A stretch of DNA of 8,236 bases from Betaproteobacteria bacterium. GTDB lineage: Bacteria; Pseudomonadota; Gammaproteobacteria; Burkholderiales; SG8-39. The position numbers were made by a program, and so were the translations under genes. Within the stretch, counting starts at the first letter, position 1. Each line of letters opens with the position of its first letter. This document shows positions 1-5,954 of the stretch, piece by piece. Below the pieces are notes generated by a model. The model was not told the DNA's origin and ran no database searches. It saw nothing but the letters and a program-made list of their open reading frames with translations. The stretch is from positions 1 to 8,236 of the forward strand of contig SCUH01000070.1 of the NCBI GenBank assembly GCA_004298295.1. Direction: 5' to 3'.

Positions 1-1
1 T

Positions 2-478
2 TGCGCGGTCAACGTCGACCCGACGCCGGAGCAGCTCGCCGACATCGCGCTCGCCTCGGCCCGGAGCTGCCGTGCGCTGCTGGGCGAGGAGCCGCGCGTG
101 GCGCTGCTTTCGTTCTCGACCCGTGGAAGCGCGAAACATGCCCGCGTCGACAAGGTGCTGCGCGCGGTGGAAATCGCCCGCGCGCGCGCGCCGCAGCTCG
201 CGATCGACGGCGAGATGCAGGCCGACGCCGCGCTGGTCGAAAGCGTCGCGCGGCGCAAGATCAGGGACGGCAGCCCGGTCGCAGGGCGTGCGAACGTGCT
301 CGTCTTCCCGGACCTCGACGCGGGTAACATCGCCTACAAGCTGACGCAGTACCTGGCGGGCGCGCGCGCCATCGGCCCGGTGCTGCAGGGCTTCGCGCGT
401 CCGATCAGCGACCTGTCGCGCGGTGCGAGCGTGGAGGACATCGTCGCCACCGCGGCGCTGGTGCTGGCGCAAGTCTGA
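2..478 (+). CDS. pta: Phosphate acetyltransferase, C-terminal part (5' end outside window)
   Basis: Phosphotransacetylase interconverts acetyl-CoA plus phosphate with acetyl phosphate plus CoA in the cytosol. Only the last 158 residues are visible, read from base 2 and ending in TGA at 476-478. This is about half of a short-form Pta of roughly 320 residues. Visible family features are SFSTRGSAKH (residues 37-46 of the fragment), DGEMQADAAL (69-78), the AGRANVLVFPDLDAGN stretch (94-109), and the terminal block GPVLQGFARPISDLSRGASVEDIV (125-148, shown here in pieces as GPVLQG, DLSRG and SVEDI). Ser139, Arg140 and Asp146 have the spacing of the Ser309/Arg310/Asp316 active-site set known from Methanosarcina Pta. 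The DLSRG ending fits Pta better than the related C-terminal domain of NADP-malic enzyme. That alternative, or a fused enoyl-CoA hydratase-Pta, cannot be excluded without the missing half. A GST gene follows 20 bases downstream. Confidence 0.85.
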   Translation, partial: CAVNVDPTPEQLADIALASARSCRALLGEEPRVALLSFSTRGSAKHARVDKVLRAVEIARARAPQLAIDGEMQADAALVESVARRKIRDGSPVAGRANVLVFPDLDAGNIAYKLTQYLAGARAIGPVLQGFARPISDLSRGASVEDIVATAALVLAQV

Positions 479-482
479 AACC

Positions 483-488
483 AGGAGG
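483..488 (+). promoter_or_regulatory. Ribosome binding site of the GST gene
   Basis: AGGAGG lies just after the pta stop codon and 10 bases before the ATG at 499. It is a strong Shine-Dalgarno match and supports that start. It sits in the 20-base pta-GST gap, which leaves no room for a separate promoter. Confidence 0.7.
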
Positions 489-498
489 CATCGACCGC

Positions 499-1155
499 AT
501 GCTGGAACTCTATTTCGCCCCGGGCGCCTGCTCTTTCGTGCCGCACGTGGGGCTCGAGACGATCAAAGCTGCCACGGGAACGGCCTTCGAGCCGAAGCTC
601 GTCAAGCTGCACCGGGGCGAGCACAAGACGCCCGAATACCTCGCCATGAACCCGAACGGCCAGGTCCCGGTGCTGGTGGTCGACGGCAAGCCGCTGACGC
701 AAATCGTCGCCATCTGCGACTTTCTCGATCGCAGCTTTGCGCAGGCGGCAATGCTGCCGACCGGGCCCTGGGCGCGCGCGCAGGCGATGTCGCAGCTCGC
801 GTGGATGAACAACACGGCGCATCCGACCTTCACTCATGTTTTTCGCGCCAGCGAATTTGCCGAATCGGAGGCCGCGCAGGCGGAAGTGCGCAAGGTGGCG
901 GCGGCGCGCTATCGCGGCCTGCTGGAGCGCATCCAGTCCTGGATCGCGAACGCTTCGCCCTACTGGTTCGGTGCGCGCATCACGTTTCACGACGCCTATG
1001 CCTTCACGCTGCTGCGCTGGGGCGGTTACGCCGGGGTGGACCCCGAGTCGCTTCCGGCGTACAAGGCCTACGTCGAGCGCGTGATGGCCGCGCCGCCGGT
1101 GGCGGCGGTGCTCGAGCGCGAACGGATCAAGCTGGACACCTACAAGGCGGCCTGA
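499..1155 (+). CDS. Glutathione S-transferase, beta-class-like
   Basis: This is a predicted cytosolic glutathione S-transferase of 218 residues, the usual length. Such enzymes conjugate or bind glutathione; the substrate here is unknown. The N-terminal thioredoxin-fold half runs to about residue 80. It begins LELYFAPGACSFVPH, with Cys11 in the position of the catalytic Cys10 of Proteus beta-class GST. NPNGQVPVL (51-59) contains the cis-proline, Pro57. The all-helical C-terminal half carries the N-capping box and hydrophobic core ITFHDAYAFTLLRW. One oddity is that the G-site motif usually read as T-E/Q-S-x-A-I is LTQIVAI here. The serine that normally holds the glutathione gamma-glutamyl group is therefore Ile69. 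The start is supported by AGGAGG 10 bases upstream. The gene lies between pta and folE in a tight same-strand run, which does not reveal its substrate. The family assignment is firm; the beta class is inferred from the cysteine. Confidence 0.9.
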   Translation: MLELYFAPGACSFVPHVGLETIKAATGTAFEPKLVKLHRGEHKTPEYLAMNPNGQVPVLVVDGKPLTQIVAICDFLDRSFAQAAMLPTGPWARAQAMSQLAWMNNTAHPTFTHVFRASEFAESEAAQAEVRKVAAARYRGLLERIQSWIANASPYWFGARITFHDAYAFTLLRWGGYAGVDPESLPAYKAYVERVMAAPPVAAVLERERIKLDTYKAA

Positions 1156-1160
1156 CACCC

Positions 1161-1892
1161 ATGGACAGATCACCAGGCGTTGACCCGCCGGCGCGAAGCG
1201 GCGCGGATTCCGGCAGCCCGGTGTCGCAGCGCATCCGCGAGCGCCTGCAGCAGGCGCGCGAGCGCTTTCACGCCAATGACAACATTGCGCGCTTCATCGA
1301 GCCCGGCGAGCTGGCGCAGCTGCTCGAGGAAGTCGCGGGCCGCATGCAGGCCGTGCTCGAGAGCCTGGTGATCGACACCGAGAGCGACCACAACACGCAG
1401 AACACGGCGCGTCGTATCGCCCGCATGTACCTGAACGAGGTCTTCCGCGGCCGCTATCACGCGCGGCCCGAGGTGACCGAATTCCCCAACGTCGAGCACC
1501 TCAACGAGCTGATGATCGTAGGCCCGATCACGGTGCGCAGCGCCTGCTCGCACCATCTGTGCCCGATCATCGGCAAGGTCTGGATCGGCGTCATGCCGAA
1601 CGAGCAGTCCAACCTCATCGGCCTGTCGAAGTACGCGCGGCTGTGCGACTGGGTAATGAGCCGGCCGCAGATCCAGGAGGAAGCCGTGACGCGCCTGGTG
1701 GACCTGCTGCAGGAGCGCATGCAGCCCGACGGCATCGCCCTCGTCATGGAGGCGGACCATTTCTGCATGCAATGGCGCGGCGTCAAGGACACCGACTCCA
1801 AGATGATCAACAGCGTGATGCGCGGCTCGTTCCTCAAGGACGCCAACCTGCGCCGCGAATTCCTCGCCCTGCTGCAGAGAAACAACGCCTAG
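1161..1892 (+). CDS. folE: GTP cyclohydrolase I (GCYH-I)
   Basis: This enzyme converts GTP to 7,8-dihydroneopterin triphosphate plus formate, the first step of tetrahydrofolate and pterin synthesis. It is cytosolic and homodecameric in known relatives. The protein has 243 residues. Zinc ligands are visible as Cys129 and His132 in ACSHHLCPIIG, and Cys202 in ADHFCMQWRGVK. His131 and His200 match catalytic His112 and His179 of E. coli FolE. GLSKYAR (154-160) supplies the Ser-Lys-Arg triphosphate contacts. Glu173 in QIQEE corresponds to the guanine-binding Glu152, and Arg206 to Arg185. The Glu between Cys and His-His in classical enzymes is Ser130 here. The ATG at 1161 lies 5 bases after the GST stop with only a weak AAGGCGG upstream. 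A GTG at 1221 would remove a poorly conserved 20-residue leader and is a possible alternative. A BLUF photoreceptor gene follows after 10 bases. Confidence 0.93.
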   Translation: MDRSPGVDPPARSGADSGSPVSQRIRERLQQARERFHANDNIARFIEPGELAQLLEEVAGRMQAVLESLVIDTESDHNTQNTARRIARMYLNEVFRGRYHARPEVTEFPNVEHLNELMIVGPITVRSACSHHLCPIIGKVWIGVMPNEQSNLIGLSKYARLCDWVMSRPQIQEEAVTRLVDLLQERMQPDGIALVMEADHFCMQWRGVKDTDSKMINSVMRGSFLKDANLRREFLALLQRNNA

Positions 1893-1895
1893 GAG
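1891..1895 (+). promoter_or_regulatory. Ribosome binding site of the BLUF gene, overlapping the folE stop
   Basis: AGGAG begins inside the folE TAG stop codon (1890-1892) and lies 7 bases before the ATG at 1903. The overlap with the stop codon suggests translational coupling of the photoreceptor to folE. This is inferred from spacing only. Confidence 0.6.
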
Positions 1896-1902
1896 CCCCG
1901 TC

Positions 1903-2331
1903 ATGCTCGTCCGTCTGCTCTACGCCAGCCGCTCGGCGAAGCCCGTCGAGCACGACGTCGTCGAATCGATCCTGGCGCAGTCGCGCCGTCACAACCCGGA
2001 GCTCGGCGTCACGGGGATTCTCTGCCAGAGCGGCGAGCTGTTCATGCAGGTGCTCGAGGGCGGCCGCGCGGCGGTGAACCAGCTCTACAACCAGATCGTG
2101 CGCGACACGCGCCATCGCGACGTCGTGATCCTGCATTACGAGGAGATCACCGAGCGCCGTTTCGCCGCCTGGACCATGGGTCAGGTCAATCTGGCCAAGG
2201 TCAACCGTTCGACCTTGCTGAAATACTCCGAGACGGCCGAGCTCGATCCGTACGCGGTCTCGGGCAAGGTCGCGCTGGCGCTGCTCGACGAGCTGATCGC
2301 CACCGCGCAGATCATCGGCCGCGCCGGCTAG
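1903..2331 (+). CDS. Short BLUF-domain blue-light photoreceptor
   Basis: This is a 142-residue single-domain sensor of blue light using FAD, predicted cytosolic. All signature positions can be read. Tyr7 in LLYASRS and Gln49 in FMQVLEG form the flavin photoswitch. Asn31 in RHNPELGVTGIL binds the isoalloxazine ring. Trp90 and Met92 in FAAWTMG are the W-x-M pair on strand 5. After the roughly 95-residue core, about 45 residues form a predicted amphipathic helical cap (from about LLKYSETAELDPY to the end). No EAL, GGDEF or other effector domain is present. A short BLUF protein like this must act through a partner or by oligomer changes. It sits between folE and a flavin-dependent dehydrogenase, 10 and 18 bases away respectively. 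Regulation of either neighbour is possible but unproven. The stop is TAG at 2329-2331. Confidence 0.94.
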   Translation: MLVRLLYASRSAKPVEHDVVESILAQSRRHNPELGVTGILCQSGELFMQVLEGGRAAVNQLYNQIVRDTRHRDVVILHYEEITERRFAAWTMGQVNLAKVNRSTLLKYSETAELDPYAVSGKVALALLDELIATAQIIGRAG

Positions 2332-2349
2332 GCCAGCGCCGCCGCGGCG

Positions 2350-3717
2350 ATGCACGAGGGCCTGCTTGCGCAGCTGAAGGCGATCCTGCCCGCGGAAGGC
2401 GTGCTCGAGGGCAGCGGCCTCGAGGGGCGCACCGAGGACTGGATGCGGCGCCGGCCGTTGCGCGCGGCGATGCTGCTGCGGCCCGCGACCACGGCCGAAG
2501 TCTCTGCGGTACTCAAGCTCTGCCATGCTGCCGGCCAGTGCTTGATCGTGCACGCGGGGCTCACCGGGCTGGTGCACGGCGCCGACACCACGCCCTCGGA
2601 CATCGTGCTCTCGCTCGAGCGCCTGCGGCGCATCGAATCGATCGATCCGGTGCAGCGCGTGGCCGTGGTGGAGGCGGGGGTCACGCTGCAGCAGTTGCAG
2701 GACGCGGCGGAACAGGCGGGCCTCGCGTTCCCGCTCGATCTCGGCGCGCGCGGCAGCGCGACACTCGGCGGCAACGCCGCCACCAACGCCGGCGGCAACC
2801 GCGTGCTGCGCTTCGGCATGATGCGCGAGATGGTCCTGGGGATCGAGGTCGTGCTCGCCGACGGCACGGTGCTGCCGGCGATGAACCGGCTGATCAAGAA
2901 CAATTCGGGCTACGACCTGAAGCAGCTGTTCATCGGCTCCGAAGGCACGCTGGGCGTGATCACGCGCCTGGTGCTGCGCCTGCGCGAGAAGCCGGCGCGC
3001 CAGGACGTGATGTTTGCCGCGGTGCCGGGGTTCGAGGCGCTCGCGGCGCTGCTCAAACACATGGACCGCGCGCTGGGCGGCGGCCTGTCGGCCTTCGAGG
3101 TGATGTGGCCGGAGTTCTACCGACTCGTCACCACGCCGCCCGCTACCGGCCGCGCGCCGGTGGCGCACGGGGCGCCGTTTTACGCGCTGGTCGAATCGCT
3201 GGGCAGCGACGCGGAGCGTTTTCAGGCCGCGTGCGAGCGTGCGATCGAAAGCGGATTGGTGAGTGACGCCGCCATCGCGCAGTCGCAGACCGAGATCGCC
3301 GCGATCTGGGGACTGCGCGACGACGTGCTGCAGACGGCGCGCTGGGGCCTGCCGTTCGCCTTCGACGTCTCCCTGCCGATCAGCGACATGCCGTCCTATG
3401 TGGAGCAGGTGCGCGCGGCGTTGCGCGCCTCTTGGCCGGAAGTCCGCGCCTGGGTCTTCGGCCACATGGGCGATGGCAACCTGCACGTCGTGGTGAGTCC
3501 CGACGGACTGCCCGCGGACGCGCGGCCGGCGGTCGAGCGCATCGTCTACGAACCGCTCGCGGCGATCGGTGGCGCGATCTCCGCCGAGCACGGCATCGGC
3601 CTGGAGAAGAAGCCCTGGCTGCAGATCTCGCGCAGCGCCGAGGAGATCGCGCTGATGCGCGCGCTCAAGCAGACCCTCGACCCGAAGGGGATCCTGAATC
3701 CCGGCCGCGTGATCTGA
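2350..3717 (+). CDS. FAD-linked 2-hydroxyacid dehydrogenase (GlcD / D-2-hydroxyglutarate dehydrogenase / D-lactate dehydrogenase family)
   Basis: This 455-residue flavoprotein belongs to the VAO/PCMH fold and is predicted to oxidise a D-2-hydroxyacid to a 2-oxoacid. The exact substrate (D-lactate, D-2-hydroxyglutarate, glycolate) cannot be read. The FAD domain (about 38-215) shows LRPATTAEV, AGLTGLVHGA (69-78), the GSATLGGNAATNAGG block (135-149), NNSGYDL and IGSEGTLGVIT. The C-terminal FAD-oxidase domain shows GHMGDGNLH (371-379) and AEHGIG (412-417). His372, His379 and Glu413 match the metal site of D2HGDH. It ends in the typical LDPKGILNPGRV. The lysine normally found in the (Y/I)-K-x-D-(V/L)-S segment before this is Ala337 (FAFDVSLP). 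The ATG at 2350 is the first after an in-frame stop at 2329-2331 and lacks a visible Shine-Dalgarno. It is the last gene of the plus-strand run. Confidence 0.88.
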   Translation: MHEGLLAQLKAILPAEGVLEGSGLEGRTEDWMRRRPLRAAMLLRPATTAEVSAVLKLCHAAGQCLIVHAGLTGLVHGADTTPSDIVLSLERLRRIESIDPVQRVAVVEAGVTLQQLQDAAEQAGLAFPLDLGARGSATLGGNAATNAGGNRVLRFGMMREMVLGIEVVLADGTVLPAMNRLIKNNSGYDLKQLFIGSEGTLGVITRLVLRLREKPARQDVMFAAVPGFEALAALLKHMDRALGGGLSAFEVMWPEFYRLVTTPPATGRAPVAHGAPFYALVESLGSDAERFQAACERAIESGLVSDAAIAQSQTEIAAIWGLRDDVLQTARWGLPFAFDVSLPISDMPSYVEQVRAALRASWPEVRAWVFGHMGDGNLHVVVSPDGLPADARPAVERIVYEPLAAIGGAISAEHGIGLEKKPWLQISRSAEEIALMRALKQTLDPKGILNPGRVI

Positions 3718-3741
3718 GCTGCGCCGGGGTGCGGCGCTCAG
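3714..3741. terminator. Inverted repeat between convergent genes, possible bidirectional terminator
   Basis: CTGA (3714-3717) and GCGCC (3721-3725) pair with GGCGC (3733-3737) and TCAG (3738-3741). This gives a 9-bp stem with a 3-base bulge (GCT) and a 7-base loop. The stem contains the stop codons of both converging genes. No T-run follows on either strand, so it is not a classical intrinsic terminator. Its location between convergent operons is the main reason to list it. Confidence 0.35.
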
Positions 3742-4679
3742 CCCATGGTCTGCTCGAGCTGGTGCAGCACGCGGTAGCACGGCAGCACCTGGGCGACGCT
3801 CGCGTTGGGCTCGCGGCGCTCGCGGATCGCGGCGACGAATTCCCGATCCTGCAGCTCGATGCCGTTCATGCACACGTCGACCTTGGAGACGTCGATCTTC
3901 CGTTCCTTGCCGTCGAACAGGTCGTCGTAGCGCGCGAGGTACGTGCCGTTGTCGCAGATGTAGCGGAAGAACGTGCCGAGCGGCCCGTCGTTGTTGAACG
4001 AGAGCGACAGCGTGAGAATGGCGCCGCGCGCGGCCTTGAGCTGGATCGACATGTCCATGGCGATGCCGAGCGACGGGTGCATCGGTCCCTGGATGGCGTG
4101 GGCGACCACGACTTCGTCGCCGGTCTGGTACTGGAACAGGTCCACCGTGTGCGCCGCATGGTGCCATAGCAGGTGATCGGTCCAGCTGCGCGGCTCACCG
4201 AGTGCGTTCATGTTGCTGCGGCGAAAGAAGTAGGTCTGCACGTCCATCTGCTGGATCGTGAGCTCGCGCGCCCGGATCTTGCGGTGCACCCACTGGTGAC
4301 TCGGATTGAAGCGACGCGTGTGGCCGCACATCGCGACCAGCCCGGTTTCGCGCTGCAGCTTCACCACGGCCTCGGCATCGGCCAGGCTGTCGGCGAGCGG
4401 GATCTCGACCTGCACGTGCTTGCCGGCCTTGAGGCAGGCGATGGCCTGCGCGGCGTGCATTTGAGTCGGTGTGCACAGGATCACCGCGTCGAGTTCCTTG
4501 AGCGCCAGGCTTGCGTCGAGGTCGGTGGCAACGTGCGGGATGCCGAATCTGGCCGCCACCGCCTGCGTCTTGGCCAGTTCGCGGCCGACGAGCGACACCA
4601 CCTGCACGCCGTCGATCCGGGCGAGGCCCTCGAGGTGCTTGACGCCGAAGGCGCCGGCGCCGGCGAGTGCGATCTTCAT
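3738..4679 (-). CDS. pmdC: 4-carboxy-2-hydroxymuconate-6-semialdehyde dehydrogenase (LigC/PmdC)
   Basis: This enzyme oxidises the cyclic hemiacetal of 4-carboxy-2-hydroxymuconate-6-semialdehyde to 2-pyrone-4,6-dicarboxylate with NAD(P)+. It is the second step of protocatechuate 4,5-cleavage. The 313 residues form a Gfo/Idh/MocA-type oxidoreductase, about the length of LigC. The Rossmann motif is GAGAFG at 7-12. CTPTQMH (69-75) and VEIPLA (91-96) follow, with Glu-Ile-Pro where many Gfo/Idh members have Glu-Lys-Pro. GHTRRFNPSHQW (119-130), SWTDHLLWHHAAHTVDLF (165-182) and SLSFNNDGPLGTFFRY (225-240) are the long conserved stretches that I recognise from LigC. The start at 4679 is fixed by GGGAGGA just upstream. 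It lies 13 bases after pmdB and is the last gene of the minus-strand operon, ending 20 bases from the convergent oxidase gene. Confidence 0.93.
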   Translation of the reverse strand: MKIALAGAGAFGVKHLEGLARIDGVQVVSLVGRELAKTQAVAARFGIPHVATDLDASLALKELDAVILCTPTQMHAAQAIACLKAGKHVQVEIPLADSLADAEAVVKLQRETGLVAMCGHTRRFNPSHQWVHRKIRARELTIQQMDVQTYFFRRSNMNALGEPRSWTDHLLWHHAAHTVDLFQYQTGDEVVVAHAIQGPMHPSLGIAMDMSIQLKAARGAILTLSLSFNNDGPLGTFFRYICDNGTYLARYDDLFDGKERKIDVSKVDVCMNGIELQDREFVAAIRERREPNASVAQVLPCYRVLHQLEQTMG

Positions 4680-4683
4680 GCGG

Positions 4684-4690
4684 TCCTCCC
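4684..4690 (-). promoter_or_regulatory. Ribosome binding site of pmdC
   Basis: GGGAGGA on the minus strand lies 4 bases before the ATG at 4679-4677, inside the 13-base pmdB-pmdC gap. It is a strong site and settles the pmdC start. Confidence 0.65.
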
Positions 4691-4692
4691 GG

Positions 4693-5550
4693 TCAATTCG
4701 CGTTCTCGAGGATCAGGTGGCCGACCGCGGTATTCGAGGCGGGCACGTGGTAGAAGCGGTGCGCGACCCGCGGCGCGGGGCCGCCGGCGACATCGCCCAT
4801 GGCGCCGCGCGCGATCAGCCACATCACGAGTTCGATGCCCTCCGAGCCTGCCTCGCGCACGTACTCGATGTGCGGCAGTTGCGCCAGCCCGGCCGGGTCG
4901 GCGATCAGCCGGTCGAGAAAGCGGTTGTCCCACTCGCGATTGATGAGGCCCGCGCGCGGACCCTGCAGCTGGTGGCTCATGCCGCCCGTGCCCCAGACCT
5001 GCACCCTGAGCGGCTCGTCGTACGACTCCACCGCGCGGCGGATCGCCTGCCCGAGCTGGAAGCACCTGCGGCCCGAGGGCACCGGATACTGCACCACGTT
5101 CACGGCGAACGGAATCACCCGGAAGGGCCAGGCCTGCGGCTGACCGCACAGCAGCGACAGCGGCACCGTGAGCCCATGATCGACGTCCATCCGGTTGACG
5201 ATCGTGAGGTCGAAATCCTCCTGGATCACCGATTGCGCGATGTGCGCGGCGAGTTCCGGATGGCCGATCACCTTCGGCACCGGGCGCGGGCCCCAGCCCT
5301 CGTCGGCGATCGCGAACTCGGCGGCGGTGCCGATGGCGAAGGTCGGGATGATCTCCAGGCTGAAGGCGTTGGCATGGTCGTTGTAGACCAGAAACACCAC
5401 GTCGGGCCGGTTCGCCTGCAGCCAGTCCTTCGAGAACTCGTAGCCGCCGAACACCTTCTGCCAATAGGGCTCGTGCGTCCGGCCGTGATCGAGCGCCGCG
5501 CCGATCGCCGGCACGTGCGAGGTATAGGCGCTGGCGGTGACGCGCGCCAT
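4693..5550 (-). CDS. pmdB: Protocatechuate 4,5-dioxygenase beta (catalytic) subunit
   Basis: This is the catalytic subunit of the extradiol dioxygenase that opens protocatechuate between C4 and C5, using non-haem Fe(II) and O2. The 285 residues belong to the LigB (type II extradiol, PCA 4,5-dioxygenase) family. The iron ligands known from LigAB (His12, His61, Glu242) are visible as His12 (SAYTSHVP), His59 (YNDHAN) and Glu240 (SEGIELVMW). The catalytic His195 equivalent is His193 in GGMSHQLQG, and His125 in DVDHGL matches LigB His127. I chose the ATG at 5550, which overlaps the pmdA stop as TGATG and has GGGAG 8 bases upstream. An ATG at 5565 would add five residues but falls on that Shine-Dalgarno. 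Overlap with pmdA fits stoichiometric production of the alpha2-beta2 enzyme. It acts with PmdA and feeds PmdC. Confidence 0.95.
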   Translation of the reverse strand: MARVTASAYTSHVPAIGAALDHGRTHEPYWQKVFGGYEFSKDWLQANRPDVVFLVYNDHANAFSLEIIPTFAIGTAAEFAIADEGWGPRPVPKVIGHPELAAHIAQSVIQEDFDLTIVNRMDVDHGLTVPLSLLCGQPQAWPFRVIPFAVNVVQYPVPSGRRCFQLGQAIRRAVESYDEPLRVQVWGTGGMSHQLQGPRAGLINREWDNRFLDRLIADPAGLAQLPHIEYVREAGSEGIELVMWLIARGAMGDVAGGPAPRVAHRFYHVPASNTAVGHLILENAN

Positions 5551-5945
5551 CACTTCTTCTCCCATTCGTGCCGGTAGCGGTTGCCCTCGATCGGGCGGCC
5601 GCCGCCGACCATCATCTTGCGGTACTCATCCTCGGTCATCCCGGTCATGCTGCCCGCCATCTGCTGGAAGCTCCTGCCGTCGGTGGCGCCGATCTTGGCG
5701 AGGAAATAGATGTTGCCGCCGAGCGCGATGCAGCGATTGAGGTCGCGCGCGAGCACCGCCTGCTTCTGCGCCTCGGTTATCGGCCATTCGTCGAGATAGG
5801 CGCGCTCGCCCGCCTTGAAGCGGGCGCGGTTGCCGGCCTTCATGAGCGACATGCAGAACTGATTCAGCCAGTAGCCCTTGCGCGATTCGTCCGCGTCGAA
5901 GATCGTGGTGCCGGGAATGTCCCGGTAGGGTTTGTCGAGCGCCAT
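5550..5945 (-). CDS. pmdA: Protocatechuate 4,5-dioxygenase alpha (small) subunit
   Basis: This is the small subunit that packs against PmdB and closes over the active site in the LigAB structure. It carries no metal. At 131 residues it is slightly shorter than Sphingobium LigA (about 139). Recognisable stretches are DIPGTTIFDADESRKGYWLN near the N-terminus, FCMSLMKAGNRARF, LDEWPITEAQKQAVLARD, GGNIYFLAKIGATDG and the C-terminal MTGMTEDEYRKMMVGGGRP. These are the LigA/PmdA fold residues. The ATG at 5945 lies 9 bases after the pmdD stop, with a modest GTGAGG at 5958-5963 overlapping the end of pmdD. The stop TGA shares its last base with the pmdB start codon, so the two subunits are probably translationally coupled. 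Confidence 0.95.
   Translation of the reverse strand: MALDKPYRDIPGTTIFDADESRKGYWLNQFCMSLMKAGNRARFKAGERAYLDEWPITEAQKQAVLARDLNRCIALGGNIYFLAKIGATDGRSFQQMAGSMTGMTEDEYRKMMVGGGRPIEGNRYRHEWEKK
5559..5563 (-). promoter_or_regulatory. Ribosome binding site deciding the pmdB start
   Basis: GGGAG on the minus strand, within the end of pmdA, lies 8 bases before the ATG at 5550. The alternative ATG at 5565-5563 overlaps this site, which argues for the downstream start. Confidence 0.6.
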
Positions 5946-5954
5946 GGTCGTTTT

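Noticed and set aside
176..194. An alternating CG run (possible Z-DNA-forming tract)
   Set aside because: It lies inside the pta coding frame and encodes a plausible Ala/Arg helix. Such runs are expected in GC-rich coding DNA.
423..1160. An upstream extension of the folE frame through the GST gene, giving a 489-residue protein
   Set aside because: The added sequence is a frame-shifted reading of the GST with Arg/Gly-rich composition. FolE homology starts after about residue 20 of the 1161 start.
1834..4167. A 777-residue open frame on the minus strand across folE, BLUF and the oxidase
   Set aside because: It runs antisense to three clearly recognised genes, has Arg/His/Gln-rich low-complexity composition, and shows no known motifs. 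It is an artefact of GC-rich codon use.
4471..5577. A 368-residue plus-strand open frame opposite pmdB and pmdC
   Set aside because: It is antisense to pmdB, which has all its iron ligands. No motif or plausible ribosome site supports it.
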